This document shows, piece by piece, positions 8,246 to 17,573 of a stretch of 54,408 nucleotides of DNA. The notes beneath the pieces were generated by a model that was given only the letters and a program-made list of their open reading frames with translations, did no database searches and was not told the DNA's origin. A program made the translations under genes and the position numbers. This stretch comes from Bacteriovorax sp. BSW11_IV. GTDB lineage: Bacteria > Bdellovibrionota > Bacteriovoracia > Bacteriovoracales > Bacteriovoracaceae. Within the stretch, counting starts at the first letter, position 1, and every line of letters starts with the position of its first letter. Where the stretch lies: positions 1 through 54,408 of the forward strand of contig NZ_AUNE01000047.1 of assembly GCF_000447755.1 (NCBI RefSeq). The letters are read 5' to 3'.

Positions 8246-10033
8246 CTAGGTTGAGGCCCTAAGACGAATCACAAAAGTCGTATTTGGGGCCTTGGTGTCG
8301 AGAATAATTGAGCCACCAGCCTTCTCAATAAGCTTGCGACAAATTCCCATTCCTAGCCCTGTTCCTCGCTTATCACCCTTTGTTGTAAAAAGAGTATCAA
8401 AGATTCTTGCCGCAATATCATCAGGAATCCCTGGACCAGAGTCAGAGAAGGTAATCACAATATCATTATCTTCTTTTTTAGAATCAATATGAATCCAACG
8501 ATCTTGAAACTCACTGACAGCATCACTTGAGTTATTGAGCATATTTAAAAATATCTGTGACATGTCAGAATCATTACTATAGGCCAAGTGCGTCTCATCA
8601 AGGGCAGAGTAGTCGAGTTTGATTTTTTTACTTTTCAGTTTTGTATGAATGAGAGTTAGTGTTCTCTCTAAGACTTTTTTCAAATTCGTTGGGGCTATTT
8701 TATCAACGGCATTATTGGCCAGAACTGATCTCATATTGTCAAAGATCTCTTCGATTCTGCCGTAGTTGACATTAATATTTTCAAGAAGGGATTCAATTCT
8801 CACAAATTGTTGTGAACCATCATTGACGTCTTCAACTTGTAATTGAAGTTCATCTAAGCTTAAAGAAATAATCGAAAGGGGATTCATCACTTCGTGGATA
8901 ATCTGGGCCGAAACTTCTCCGATAGAACTAAGCTTTTGTGAAACGAGGATCTCTTCGTTTAGTTTTTTTGTCTCAGTGATATCATAGCGAATTGAGACGA
9001 ATTGATAGATGCGACCTACGGCGTTTTTAAAAGGAACGATTGTCGTGTGAAGCCAAAAGTAAGAACCATCTTTGGCCCTATTTTTAATTTCACCTGTCCA
9101 GATCTCGCCATTGTTAATTTTGTACCACATATTGTGCCAAAAACTATTTGAGTGGTACTTCGATGAAAGAACCTTATGATCTTGGCCAACAAGTTCTTCA
9201 TATGTATAGCCAGAGAGTTCGCAGAACTTTTGATTTACGTGAGTGATTGTCCCTTGGCGATCGGCAATAGAGACAATAGAGGACTTATCAATGGCCTCTT
9301 GGTAGTCACTGGCCTTTCTTTCAATTTGTCTAAAGTCAGTAATATCGTGAATCGTTCCAAAAATGCGATAGACCTTACCGTCGTGAACTTCACAGTGACC
9401 AATCATGCGCATCTTAGCGGGTCTAAATTTTCCAGAAATAATATCGAATTCATAATCAAATGTAGCGGCCTTGCTTAAGGCCTCATCCATACATTGGTCA
9501 AAGAGATTGAGGGACTCTTCGCGAAAGAAGTTCCTCATACGTTTTAGGCTAATTTGACCTTTTGTTGAGAGCTCGTAGATATTGTATGTCTCTTCACTCC
9601 AAGTTAGCTCGTCGTGAACGACATCGTATTGCCAGCTACCGATCTTTCCAAGAGTTTGCGTTTGCTTATAAAGACTTTCTGATACTGAAGACTTTGTAAA
9701 ATCGCGACCAACTCCCACACAGATATTATCATCTTCGAAGTGAGATAAAACCCATGAAATATATTTGATCTGGCCTTTGGCCGAAATCACTCGATGGATG
9801 ACTCTTTCATTTTTAGATTTCTTCGCAAATAAAGTTGTGAAAATATTTTTTGAACTTTCGACATCATCTGGATGAAGAAAAGGGAAGGGACCATCTTTTT
9901 TTAATCTTTCTTGATCGCATTGAAGGAGATTACATAGGGCCTCATTAACTTCAATGATATTTCCCATCTGGTCACAAACAACGTAGAAGATGTCTGCTTG
10001 ATCAAAAAATGCGTCGAGATGCTTATAACTCAT
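8246..10033 (-). CDS. Multi-PAS sensor histidine kinase
   Basis: The protein (595 aa) has no membrane segment, so it is likely cytoplasmic. Three to four PAS/PAC modules run from residue 5 to about 350 (for example YVVCDQMGNIIEVNEALCNL and DRQGTITHVNQKFCELSGYT). Next come a HisKA-like helix with His in IIHEVMNPLS and an HATPase_c domain with NMLNNSSDAV, DSGPGIPDDI and GTGLGMGICRKL. It has no receiver of its own. The Hpt-REC gene lies immediately upstream on the same strand, with a gap of about 50 bp, so the two probably form one phosphorelay unit. The PAS domains suggest sensing of redox state, light or small ligands, but no cofactor residues could be assigned. Confidence 0.9.
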   Translation of the reverse strand: MSYKHLDAFFDQADIFYVVCDQMGNIIEVNEALCNLLQCDQERLKKDGPFPFLHPDDVESSKNIFTTLFAKKSKNERVIHRVISAKGQIKYISWVLSHFEDDNICVGVGRDFTKSSVSESLYKQTQTLGKIGSWQYDVVHDELTWSEETYNIYELSTKGQISLKRMRNFFREESLNLFDQCMDEALSKAATFDYEFDIISGKFRPAKMRMIGHCEVHDGKVYRIFGTIHDITDFRQIERKASDYQEAIDKSSIVSIADRQGTITHVNQKFCELSGYTYEELVGQDHKVLSSKYHSNSFWHNMWYKINNGEIWTGEIKNRAKDGSYFWLHTTIVPFKNAVGRIYQFVSIRYDITETKKLNEEILVSQKLSSIGEVSAQIIHEVMNPLSIISLSLDELQLQVEDVNDGSQQFVRIESLLENINVNYGRIEEIFDNMRSVLANNAVDKIAPTNLKKVLERTLTLIHTKLKSKKIKLDYSALDETHLAYSNDSDMSQIFLNMLNNSSDAVSEFQDRWIHIDSKKEDNDIVITFSDSGPGIPDDIAARIFDTLFTTKGDKRGTGLGMGICRKLIEKAGGSIILDTKAPNTTFVIRLRAST

Positions 10034-10081
10034 GAAAACTCTTTTTCAAAAAATGACTACAGAGTATTGTATCAGTTTTTT

Positions 10082-10930
10082 TCAAACAGCTTCAGAAAAA
10101 AGTTTTGCCTCTTTTAATTCCAACCCACATCTAGCGTAGTAGAGAATTTTAGATTCACTAAACGGCTTCTCTAAAAAGAAGACATCTTCCCAAGTAATTT
10201 GCTCGGGCGAAAGCTGTGGTTTATATCCACTTATGAATAAAACTGGAGTTTTTTTGTTCGTATTACTCTTGTGTCGAAGATGATAGATAAATTCACCACC
10301 GTTCATAATAGGCATTTTAAAATCACAAAGAATGATGTGAAATTCTGTTTGCGCACACATGATTAGGGCATCTTCACCATTGGCCGCGACAGTGATATTA
10401 GCTTTGAAGCCTCGCTTTAAAATGACTTCTAAAATCTCTGCCACATCGGGATCATCATCAACTACAAGAACGTTTATTTCAGCAAGCCCTCGGCTCAATT
10501 CATGGGGCCTATGATGAGAAGCAGAAGGTTTATGAGTTTCTTCTGGGTGGAAGTGGTATTTTTCAATCATATTTTCAATAGAAGAAAAGTTGAGTGGATG
10601 CGATAAATCTTTTTCTAAGAACTCCACGGCCTCTTGAGTACGATCACAATATTCTAGAGTGATTTCATGAAAATGTTTTGTATAAGGAGTTTCCCCGTCA
10701 CGGGCCTGAATAAGAAGATTTTCAAAGGTATGAGAAATGTCGGCAATTTCATTGAGTTCACAGGCCTTGCTATTTCCTTTTACACTATGAACGATACGAA
10801 AAACATTATCGATATCTTCATTGGTGAAATCTTCCCAAGCTCTACGTCTAATGATGTCGTTTAGCTCGATAAATAAGTCAGAAAGTTCGGCAAGGGTATT
10901 GAGCTTAAATTCTTTTTCAAAATCTTCCAT
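10082..10930 (-). CDS. Hpt-receiver phosphorelay protein
   Basis: The protein (282 aa) has an N-terminal histidine phosphotransfer domain with the His in VFRIVHSVKGNSKACEL. Then comes a linker rich in His and Pro, and a C-terminal receiver with VLVVDDDPDVAE, the phospho-Asp in ILCDFKMPIMNGG, and the Lys in LEKPFSESKI. There is no DNA-binding or enzymatic output domain, so it probably passes phosphate onward. It is transcribed just ahead of the PAS histidine kinase at 8,246-10,033, the obvious donor. Confidence 0.9.
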   Translation of the reverse strand: MEDFEKEFKLNTLAELSDLFIELNDIIRRRAWEDFTNEDIDNVFRIVHSVKGNSKACELNEIADISHTFENLLIQARDGETPYTKHFHEITLEYCDRTQEAVEFLEKDLSHPLNFSSIENMIEKYHFHPEETHKPSASHHRPHELSRGLAEINVLVVDDDPDVAEILEVILKRGFKANITVAANGEDALIMCAQTEFHIILCDFKMPIMNGGEFIYHLRHKSNTNKKTPVLFISGYKPQLSPEQITWEDVFFLEKPFSESKILYYARCGLELKEAKLFSEAV

Positions 10931-11106
10931 CGCTTCTTCTCATGGTTAAGGTCATAGTCAAAAATTGTATTTTTCTCATTAAATAATTGTAATGAGAATT
11001 TGTTTAAAGACCAAATCGGAGAAACTTTAGAAAATGTTAGTCATCAACTAGTTGAAAGTTTAAGTGAAATATTAAGCTTATCTAGAGAAACTTAAGGAGG
11101 AGCCAA

Positions 11107-12048
11107 TTATATGTGGTCACCTTGAGAAACGAGCTCCTGAATTCTTTCAATTAGCTCGCTATTATCAACATCTAGATCTTCCATAAAGTAAGTGTAGTAA
11201 AATGCGTTTTGAGTTTCCAGTGAAAATAAGCGTAAAAGAATATTTAATTTTTCCTTACGATCCATAAGATTTTTTGGCCAAAATGAATTTCCAATATATT
11301 GCCTTACTTTATAGAAGTGACCATGAGAATTGATCATAGGGCCTATTAAATCTACTTCAACTTGATTGAAATCACGTGTGCGATAGATTTGTGTAATCAT
11401 CTCGTTATCATCACTTGTTTCAATGGCATGAGTAATAGCACTTTTATCATTCATAATAAATGTACTTAAAACATCAGCAAAGAGTTCTTGAAAGGGAGTG
11501 ATCGCTTTTGTGAAAGTCCTCATTGCACGAGGTCCCATTAAATCTTTTTCAGCACGTTTGATTTGTTCTTGTAAATACTTCGAGTCTTTAACAAAGGCCT
11601 GTTGTTTTAAATCAGAAATCTTATGACCTAAGCGATTATAGAAATTAAAATTTTCCCAAGTCTTTGCTAGCTCATTGGCCAAAATGGCATGTCCATATTC
11701 ATGCAAGATAATAGCATCAAGATCTTTTTGCTCTTTATATTCTATAAGATTGTTTTGAGTAAGAGAGTAAAAACGCACAGGTACTTTAATCAATGATCCA
11801 TTATCGTAACTGGCATTATCAAATTCATTAATAAGATGCACAGAAACTTCAGGAGCATCTTGAAAACTATCTGCGGCAGCTTGAAGAAGTTTTGCAATAG
11901 CACTTCCTTTTGCACAGGCCACTTCTTTAGAGATGTCGTCTTTATTATAAAAGACGTTGCGAACAACACCCTCATTAATAGGACAGATTTCCTCTGCAAA
12001 AGTCATGGTTGAAATTAAAATCGTTAGAAGTGCGATGGTTTTAGTCAT
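11107..12048 (-). CDS. Secreted putative zinc metalloprotease
   Basis: The protein (313 aa) starts with a signal peptide (TIALLTILISTMTFAEE). An HExxH site lies in AIILHEYGHAIL, and FQELFADVLSTF about 90 residues later could give the third zinc ligand, as in M48-like enzymes. The rest is mostly helical and I do not recognise a named family. A periplasmic or exported protease is the best reading. It is a single gene, divergent from the GH3 operon across a 250-bp gap that holds two palindromes. Confidence 0.65.
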   Translation of the reverse strand: MTKTIALLTILISTMTFAEEICPINEGVVRNVFYNKDDISKEVACAKGSAIAKLLQAAADSFQDAPEVSVHLINEFDNASYDNGSLIKVPVRFYSLTQNNLIEYKEQKDLDAIILHEYGHAILANELAKTWENFNFYNRLGHKISDLKQQAFVKDSKYLQEQIKRAEKDLMGPRAMRTFTKAITPFQELFADVLSTFIMNDKSAITHAIETSDDNEMITQIYRTRDFNQVEVDLIGPMINSHGHFYKVRQYIGNSFWPKNLMDRKEKLNILLRLFSLETQNAFYYTYFMEDLDVDNSELIERIQELVSQGDHI

Positions 12049-12186
12049 AGGTCATTGTAGTCATTTAAGGGGGCAAACAGGGGGGAGTCAGTAAAAATTA
12101 TAGAGACTTTCATAATTGTGACGGCCTTTAAGTCTTTGAAATAATAAAACACTTCTGGCTTTTATTGACAGAAAAAATGGATCTTC

Positions 12187-12208
12187 GTCAAAAAGGGGCC
12201 CTTTTGAC
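12187..12208. promoter_or_regulatory. Inverted repeat upstream of GH3 operon
   Basis: The 7-bp arms GTCAAAA (12187-12193) and TTTTGAC (12202-12208) enclose AGGGGCCC. It lies in the 250-bp space between divergent genes. It is not followed by a T-run on the plus strand, so it could be an operator rather than a terminator. Confidence 0.4.
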
Positions 12209-12241
12209 AAAAGCTCCCAATTTCTGTCGAGCACTTGTGAT

Positions 12242-12253
12242 GCGAATATTCGC
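12242..12253. promoter_or_regulatory. Perfect 12-bp palindrome, possible operator
   Basis: GCGAATATTCGC is an uninterrupted palindrome 48 bp upstream of the GH3-like start codon, in the position where a promoter or operator is expected. No regulator can be assigned. Confidence 0.4.
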
Positions 12254-12300
12254 TTAGGTTGCTAGAACCTCCTCATTGATAAATTTTGTGGAGGAATTTT

Positions 12301-13821
12301 ATGAAAGCGATTAAGAGAATAGTTTCTAAGAGGATTTTGAAAAATAAATACAAGAAAGTAGCTTTGTCTCAGTCTGAATTAGTTGCTGTTCAAAGAAAGA
12401 ATTTTGAAGTTCTAAAATCATCTTTGGTGGGAACTGAAATCTTCGAAGACCTAGGCCTTAACAATATTGAATCATATGAAGACTTCGTTACAAAAATTGC
12501 AGTTCGTGGTTACGATGAATTTAAACCTTATGTAGACTCACTTATTAATGGCCAAAAAAAGGTGATGTTCAATAACAATCCACTTTACTTCGGTCTAACT
12601 TCTGGAACGAGTGGAAAAGATTCAAAGAAGATTCCTTATAATCGTCAAATGATTGCAACATTCAAAGAGTCACAACAACTTCTCGCTTCAGTTGTTAATG
12701 AACTTGTAGAAGGTATTGATCTTGTGAATTCCCCAAGATTAACTTACGGCTCTAATCCTGAGACGTATGAACTTAATGGTGTTAGCTACGGTTATATTTC
12801 TGGAATCTTAAGTTCACAAACGCCTTATGCTCTAAAAAAAGTAACATTCCCTACAAATGATATTCTTGCCATTGAAAATTGGGATAAGAAACTTGAAAAG
12901 CTTACTGAGCAAGTTATTCCACAAGATATTCGTGTGGCCTCAGGGATTCCTTCATACCTTATTTCAATCTTTGAGTACGTTCTTGCTAAAACGGGAAAGA
13001 ATGAAATCAAAGAAGTATGGCCAAATCTTGATACCGTGATCTATGGAGCAACTCCCATCGATCAATACCGTGACAAGCTCAATGCTCTTGTTGGGAAAAA
13101 ACTAAACTATTTTGGAATTTACGCTTCAACTGAAGCACCCCTTGGTGTTGGAATAAATAACGCTCGTGACGAAAAGCAAGTTTATGCATTTCACCCAGAT
13201 ATGATTTTCTCTTTCACAGATATAGATGATCTTTCATCAACAATGGGGATCGGCGAAATAGCAGAAGGAAAATCGTACTATGTTAATACAAGTGGTCCTA
13301 ACGGACTTATCAATTACACGATGAAAGATATCATAAGAATTAAATCAGTTTCACCAATCATGACTTTCGAAGTACTTGGACGCATGGGCAGTGGGATTAA
13401 TCTTGCTGCAGAAAAAACAAGTGATGAACAAGTTCTGGATTCAATTTTAGAGCTTAATAAAAAGCTTGTTGTAAACGTTGACCACTATTTTCTGTGTCCA
13501 TCAAATGTTGCGGGAACTCCTGTTTATCAGTGGACAATTTTTTCAGATGAGTTAACAGACAAAGACGAAAAGAGCGTGGCCCAGGCCCTTGATGAAATTC
13601 TCGCTATCAAAAATCCTGACTACGCTGATTGCAGAGAAGACGATATTATTGCAATGCCAGTGGTAAAAATTGTGTCATCTCTTTATTTGAAAGATTATTT
13701 CAACGCCAATAAAGATCGTGGTCAATTTAAGATGAAAACCGTATTTCCATGTCCTGAAACTTTTAACGGTTTTATCTCACAAACTTTTCCTGAACTTCTG
13801 CCAAGCCTTGGGGGTCTATAA
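12301..13821 (+). CDS. GH3-family acyl-adenylating enzyme
   Basis: The start is ATG at 12301, with the Shine-Dalgarno GGAGG at 12290-12294; an upstream in-frame TTG would place the ribosome-binding site inside the gene. The 506-aa protein matches the GH3/auxin-conjugating branch of the ANL superfamily: YFGLTSGTSGKDSKKIPYN is the ATP-binding P-loop, NYFGIYASTEAPLG the second motif and NYTMKDIIRIK the hinge. Plant relatives adenylate a carboxylic acid and join it to an amino acid; bacterial ones are largely uncharacterised. It overlaps the LysE gene by one base (TAATG) and heads an operon with a C45 hydrolase. Together these suggest making, exporting or trimming an acyl-amino-acid conjugate, which is inference. 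Confidence 0.85.
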   Translation: MKAIKRIVSKRILKNKYKKVALSQSELVAVQRKNFEVLKSSLVGTEIFEDLGLNNIESYEDFVTKIAVRGYDEFKPYVDSLINGQKKVMFNNNPLYFGLTSGTSGKDSKKIPYNRQMIATFKESQQLLASVVNELVEGIDLVNSPRLTYGSNPETYELNGVSYGYISGILSSQTPYALKKVTFPTNDILAIENWDKKLEKLTEQVIPQDIRVASGIPSYLISIFEYVLAKTGKNEIKEVWPNLDTVIYGATPIDQYRDKLNALVGKKLNYFGIYASTEAPLGVGINNARDEKQVYAFHPDMIFSFTDIDDLSSTMGIGEIAEGKSYYVNTSGPNGLINYTMKDIIRIKSVSPIMTFEVLGRMGSGINLAAEKTSDEQVLDSILELNKKLVVNVDHYFLCPSNVAGTPVYQWTIFSDELTDKDEKSVAQALDEILAIKNPDYADCREDDIIAMPVVKIVSSLYLKDYFNANKDRGQFKMKTVFPCPETFNGFISQTFPELLPSLGGL

Positions 13822-14423
13822 TGTTGACTCCAATGGCCTATATCCTAGCAGTTGTCCTTGGGGTTGCCTCAACGCTTCCCCTTGGACCAAGTGGAATGAG
13901 CATTGTTAGTGCATTCGCCCTTAAAGGAGAAAAAAGAGGGTACAAGGCCCTTATGGGACTTCTTTTAGCTGAAGTGATTTATATGGCCATCGCCTTGGCC
14001 TTAAGAGCGATTGGTGTTCTTTCACTATCTCATCAATTGGAAGTCGTGCTGACTCTCATCTTCTCGGCCTTTCTAATTATTTTTGGCTACAAAACTTATA
14101 AGAGCTCGAAGCAAAGTTCGACGAGATTTCCGATTCGATTCTTTAATGTTTTTGCCATTTCTGTCATGAATCCTACGCTTCTTATTTTCTATATGGGACT
14201 AATCATCTCTGTGGAAAAAGGCTATGGGCCAAACTTGAGTGTAGGAAGTTTACTTCTTTTGGCCTTTTTCTTTTTAAGTGGAGTAATGGGAACTTTGATT
14301 CTTCTGGGAAAAATGGCCCAGAAAAAAAGTGAATTTATTAATAATAATTTAGCAAAAATAAAAGCTGTGCTTGGACCCATTTTTATATTGTTGGGATTAA
14401 GTTCAGCTTTGAGTTCATTTTAA
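13821..14423 (+). CDS. LysE/RhtB-family exporter
   Basis: The protein (200 aa) has about six membrane helices. The LysE signature lies near the N-terminus (TLPLGPSGMSIVSAFALKGEKRG), and a central MNPTLLIFYMG block is also typical of the family. Members export amino acids or derivatives across the inner membrane. The start codon overlaps the GH3 stop codon by one base, so it is translationally coupled. Its place between an amide-forming enzyme and an amide-cleaving enzyme suggests that it moves an amino acid or its conjugate. Confidence 0.85.
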   Translation: MLTPMAYILAVVLGVASTLPLGPSGMSIVSAFALKGEKRGYKALMGLLLAEVIYMAIALALRAIGVLSLSHQLEVVLTLIFSAFLIIFGYKTYKSSKQSSTRFPIRFFNVFAISVMNPTLLIFYMGLIISVEKGYGPNLSVGSLLLLAFFFLSGVMGTLILLGKMAQKKSEFINNNLAKIKAVLGPIFILLGLSSALSSF

Positions 14424-14441
14424 TTTGTGGAGAGGTTAAAT

Positions 14442-16457
14442 ATGTTACGCTATATCATCATCGCCCTAATGGTTGCCGCAATCATTCCGGTAGCAGAATC
14501 ATCAGAGTGTCGTGTGGCCAATCAGGAAGGGAAACAGACGCACTCTATTTGTACAATTGAAGGTAAAGAATTTCACCTTCTTGATATTCACGGTCCAATG
14601 GAGTCATTGGCCTATTATCATGGAAAATTCTTGGCCCCGCTAGTGAGAAAGGGTGTTTTACAATCAGTTCTTGATCGCAGAGATTCTTCATTAGAGAAGA
14701 TGCCAAAAAAAGAGCGTGCTCAATTTGAAAGCGTTTATTCATGTATTATGAGTCGCTATAAAAGAAGTGTGACAGATGATCTCATAAGCGAATTTAGAGC
14801 TCTTGCTAAAGGTGTTCGCGCCAGTGGGGTTAAAGTAAGTGATGATGAAATCATCGAGGCCTCACTCATGGTCGAGCTCTCTGGATTTGTTGATGCTCTG
14901 ATGCTTGAAATGGAACAAAATAAAACACAAGCGACTCTAAATCTATTTTCTAAATGTGGACTTCATTTGAGCGCTGGTGCGGCCAAGGGCCTTCTTAAAA
15001 AATTGGCGAGTCCACTTAAAAATATGAAAAGAGGGTGTACGGGATTTGTGGCCAGCAAGGACTACACAAATAATGAGCGCCACCTCCATGGGAGAAATTT
15101 TGATACAGGCTTTTTAGGTGTATTCGAAAAGTATCCGGTTATCTTACGTCATACACCAAGCTATGGTGTGACTTATATGGGAATGTCTACGGCCGGCCTT
15201 CATTATTCTGGAGGAATCTCGGGCATGAATGAGGCCGGCATTAGTATTTCTACTCATGAGCTAAGAACGACTAATTACCGTACTCTTTATCCACTACAAT
15301 TGGATCTAAAACCATTTAACGGCAAGCTCTTCAAAAGAAAACAGGCCCTCACTGCGCCTTATCTCGCTAACAAAGTTTTAAAAGAAGCCAAATCTATTGA
15401 CGAGGCACTATGGCTTGTTAAAAAGTATGGAAGTTTTGGAGCGTGGTCATTTCTGGTAAGTGATGCTAAGACAGGAGAGGCCGCTTCAATTGAAATCTCT
15501 GGTGACGTTGTTCGTGTTGCAAAAAGAGTGAAAGGCCACATGGGCCAATCGAATCATTTCATCCACCCAGATACGAAAAAAGATAACTTTGAATATTCAA
15601 TCAACAAATCACTTGAATCGCGCGCTAGGTTGTCTTTAGTTGAGTCGACTCTTGAAAAAGATAAAGGTGCTATTGATGTGAATTGGGGAGTGGAGCTTCT
15701 CTCTGGACACACGGATTATTACCAAGGGCTACGCTCTTTTGGCCGTACTGTATCCAAAGTTTATACATCCATGTCTCACGTTATGGATGTTAAAAATAAA
15801 GAGTTTTGGTTTTCTGTAGGAAATAGCTATCCAACAAATTTAACAAACTTTGTAGGCCTTAAAGTTGACTTCAATCCAAAGCACAAAGATTTCTACTCTT
15901 TTATTGATACTGTCGAGGCGCAAAGTGATCTCAAAGCACAACACCCAAATTTCGTGCAATCACTTCACGATTACACCATGGCCTATTTCGCTTACACAGA
16001 CAAAGGCGACAGTGTTGAGGGCCTAAAGGAATCTCTATCTCATCTTGAAAAGGCCAAGTCATCGGCGGGCCTTGATGATGTGAGTGACTTTCCCACATCA
16101 ATTATGATTTCAAAATTAGCGATTCATCTTTATGCAAAAACAAATGATCTTCGCTACATTGAAAGAGCGAAAGAAGAACTCGAAGAAATTTACTACGGCA
16201 CCTATGCAGGACTTCACACTTTTGAGCAGTCTCAAGTAATGGAAGCTCTCGGCGTTTCTCAGTACTTCTTAGGGGATAAAGAAATGGCCAAAAAATCATT
16301 TCTTCATGCCAAAAACCTTTTGGTTCCACTTCAAAAGCAATTTCCAGGGCATTTCTACTTAGGAAAGCTCGTTAAAGATGTTGAGGAGCTGGCCAAGAGT
16401 GGTCCAAGTATTTCAAGTATTTCGGCGCACGAACTCCACTTCGCGACAGCTGAATGA
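14442..16457 (+). CDS. Secreted C45-type Ntn-hydrolase with C-terminal helical repeats
   Basis: The start is taken at ATG 14442, preceded by GGAGAGG; it opens a signal peptide (YIIIALMVAAIIPVAES). The protein has 671 aa. At residue 199 there is KRGCTGFVASKD: a Gly-Cys-Thr junction as in penicillin acyltransferases and the C45/acid-ceramidase-like family, where self-cleavage exposes Cys as nucleophile. HGRNFDTGF and GISGMNEAGISIS are further family blocks. After about residue 500 the protein continues as TPR-like helices (ERAKEELEEIYYGTYAG and so on), an addition to the usual family length. It probably hydrolyses or transfers acyl groups on amides in the periplasm. It is the third gene of the GH3-LysE operon, with a terminator just after it. 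Confidence 0.82.
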   Translation: MLRYIIIALMVAAIIPVAESSECRVANQEGKQTHSICTIEGKEFHLLDIHGPMESLAYYHGKFLAPLVRKGVLQSVLDRRDSSLEKMPKKERAQFESVYSCIMSRYKRSVTDDLISEFRALAKGVRASGVKVSDDEIIEASLMVELSGFVDALMLEMEQNKTQATLNLFSKCGLHLSAGAAKGLLKKLASPLKNMKRGCTGFVASKDYTNNERHLHGRNFDTGFLGVFEKYPVILRHTPSYGVTYMGMSTAGLHYSGGISGMNEAGISISTHELRTTNYRTLYPLQLDLKPFNGKLFKRKQALTAPYLANKVLKEAKSIDEALWLVKKYGSFGAWSFLVSDAKTGEAASIEISGDVVRVAKRVKGHMGQSNHFIHPDTKKDNFEYSINKSLESRARLSLVESTLEKDKGAIDVNWGVELLSGHTDYYQGLRSFGRTVSKVYTSMSHVMDVKNKEFWFSVGNSYPTNLTNFVGLKVDFNPKHKDFYSFIDTVEAQSDLKAQHPNFVQSLHDYTMAYFAYTDKGDSVEGLKESLSHLEKAKSSAGLDDVSDFPTSIMISKLAIHLYAKTNDLRYIERAKEELEEIYYGTYAGLHTFEQSQVMEALGVSQYFLGDKEMAKKSFLHAKNLLVPLQKQFPGHFYLGKLVKDVEELAKSGPSISSISAHELHFATAE

Positions 16458-16468
16458 TCTCCTATGGG

Positions 16469-16500
16469 GGGGAAGGCGAGGCGTGCCTTCCTCTCTTTTT
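16469..16500 (+). terminator. Intrinsic terminator of the GH3 operon
   Basis: The arms GGAAGGC (16471-16477) and GCCTTCC (16485-16491) are followed by TCTCTTTTT. It lies 12 bp after the C45 stop codon. Confidence 0.85.
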
Positions 16501-16532
16501 CCCCAAATCGAATGAACTTTTTTCATTGATTC

Positions 16533-16560
16533 TTGTTTAAAGCTCAATTTTTACTATACT
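16533..16560 (+). promoter_or_regulatory. Promoter of the TetR-like gene
   Basis: TTGTTT (16533-16538) and TATACT (16555-16560) are separated by 16 bp. The ATG begins only 10 bp after the -10 box and no ribosome-binding site is visible, so the transcript may be leaderless or nearly so. Confidence 0.5.
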
Positions 16561-16570
16561 CCCTAGTCAT

Positions 16571-17065
16571 ATGATTGAACTTTCAAAAAAAGAGCAGGTC
16601 TATTTTAAGATTTGCGATAGCGTACTTTATTACGAATTGATTAAAGGCCATATGAAATGGTCTCTTTCAGATATTTCAAAACACTCCGGTGTGACTCGCT
16701 CACTTATTTATTACTACATGGGAAAAGAAAAAGAACAGATCCTCCAAGAGGCGGTTCTTTTTATGTTGGAATTGTTCTTCAATTCCAATCATGATCGCAA
16801 AATGGGTGTAGAAGAGCGCATGCATATGATTCTTACGAAAGTTAAAGAGATGCCTCACGTTTTTCTTTTCTATGTCAGTGAGAGAATCAAAGACTCTGAA
16901 TATGGTGAGATTATTCGCAAGGCCGAACAAGAGCTTTTCCTTTATCTTGAGCGCGAATTAAAACTCGATAAGACAGAAGTCATGAAATTATTTCTAATGG
17001 AATTGGGAGCGTGTGCATTCCAATTAAATCCAGATGATGCGTACACATTCTTTAGACTTAGATAG
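16571..17065 (+). CDS. TetR-like transcriptional regulator
   Basis: The protein (164 aa) is short for a TetR regulator. Its N-terminal helix-turn-helix reads SLSDISKHSGVTRSLIYYYM followed by GKEKEQILQEAV, which fits TetR DNA-binding heads. The C-terminal ligand domain is helical and without recognisable motif. It is monocistronic, between two terminator or promoter regions. An inverted repeat just downstream (17,074-17,090) could be its operator for the next genes, but this is a guess. Confidence 0.7.
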   Translation: MIELSKKEQVYFKICDSVLYYELIKGHMKWSLSDISKHSGVTRSLIYYYMGKEKEQILQEAVLFMLELFFNSNHDRKMGVEERMHMILTKVKEMPHVFLFYVSERIKDSEYGEIIRKAEQELFLYLERELKLDKTEVMKLFLMELGACAFQLNPDDAYTFFRLR

Positions 17066-17073
17066 TCAAAAAG

Positions 17074-17090
17074 TGTGAAATTAGTTCACA
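17074..17090. promoter_or_regulatory. Inverted repeat, possible operator
   Basis: TGTGAA and TTCACA are separated by ATTAG, located between the TetR-like gene and the two small secreted proteins. The size and symmetry suit a dimeric repressor site; which protein binds is unknown. Confidence 0.35.
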
Positions 17091-17153
17091 AGTTCTATCT
17101 TTGAATTTCACATCAATGTAAATTTGTCGAAATTCATTTTCGGGATTATGTGA

Positions 17154-17573
17154 ATGACATTTAGAGTAATAGCACTTTTCGTTCTATTGAGTTTTAAAGT
17201 TAATGCTGATCAGAATACATCTGAGTGCGTTGATATGTTGAAGATTGCAAATACTCACTATTTTCTTGCAGTGAACGCCTCAAGAAATATGAATTATAAA
17301 TATGAAGAGATCAAAGACGAAGAATGTAGTGAAATTTTACGCAATCAACTTGCTTCTCTTGCAGAAGCGCTTGAGCGATACGAATTTTATAGTATGAGTT
17401 CAAAAGTGACGGCCATAAACATACAATCGGCCTATTTAAGTAAAATATGCTCTCTTGATTTGGCCACGAAAGCAGGGCATTTAATACTGAGATTGAACAG
17501 ATTAAGATTAAAAAACGCCATCGTTGCAAAAAATGCAAAAGTGGCCATAAGTTGTAGTGAGTTGTTCGAATGA
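17154..17573 (+). CDS. Small secreted protein of unknown function
   Basis: The protein (139 aa) has a signal peptide (VIALFVLLSFKVNADQ). The mature part is helical and carries four Cys (SECVDM, DEECSE, SKICSL, ISCSEL), consistent with two disulphides in the periplasm. The next gene overlaps it by 4 bp and encodes a protein of the same size class and Cys pattern, so the pair may be diverged paralogues. I do not recognise a family. Confidence 0.7.
   Translation: MTFRVIALFVLLSFKVNADQNTSECVDMLKIANTHYFLAVNASRNMNYKYEEIKDEECSEILRNQLASLAEALERYEFYSMSSKVTAINIQSAYLSKICSLDLATKAGHLILRLNRLRLKNAIVAKNAKVAISCSELFE

Noticed and set aside
12286-12300. Upstream TTG start for the GH3-like gene
   Set aside because: The Shine-Dalgarno GGAGG would lie inside the gene; ATG at 12301 has correct spacing.
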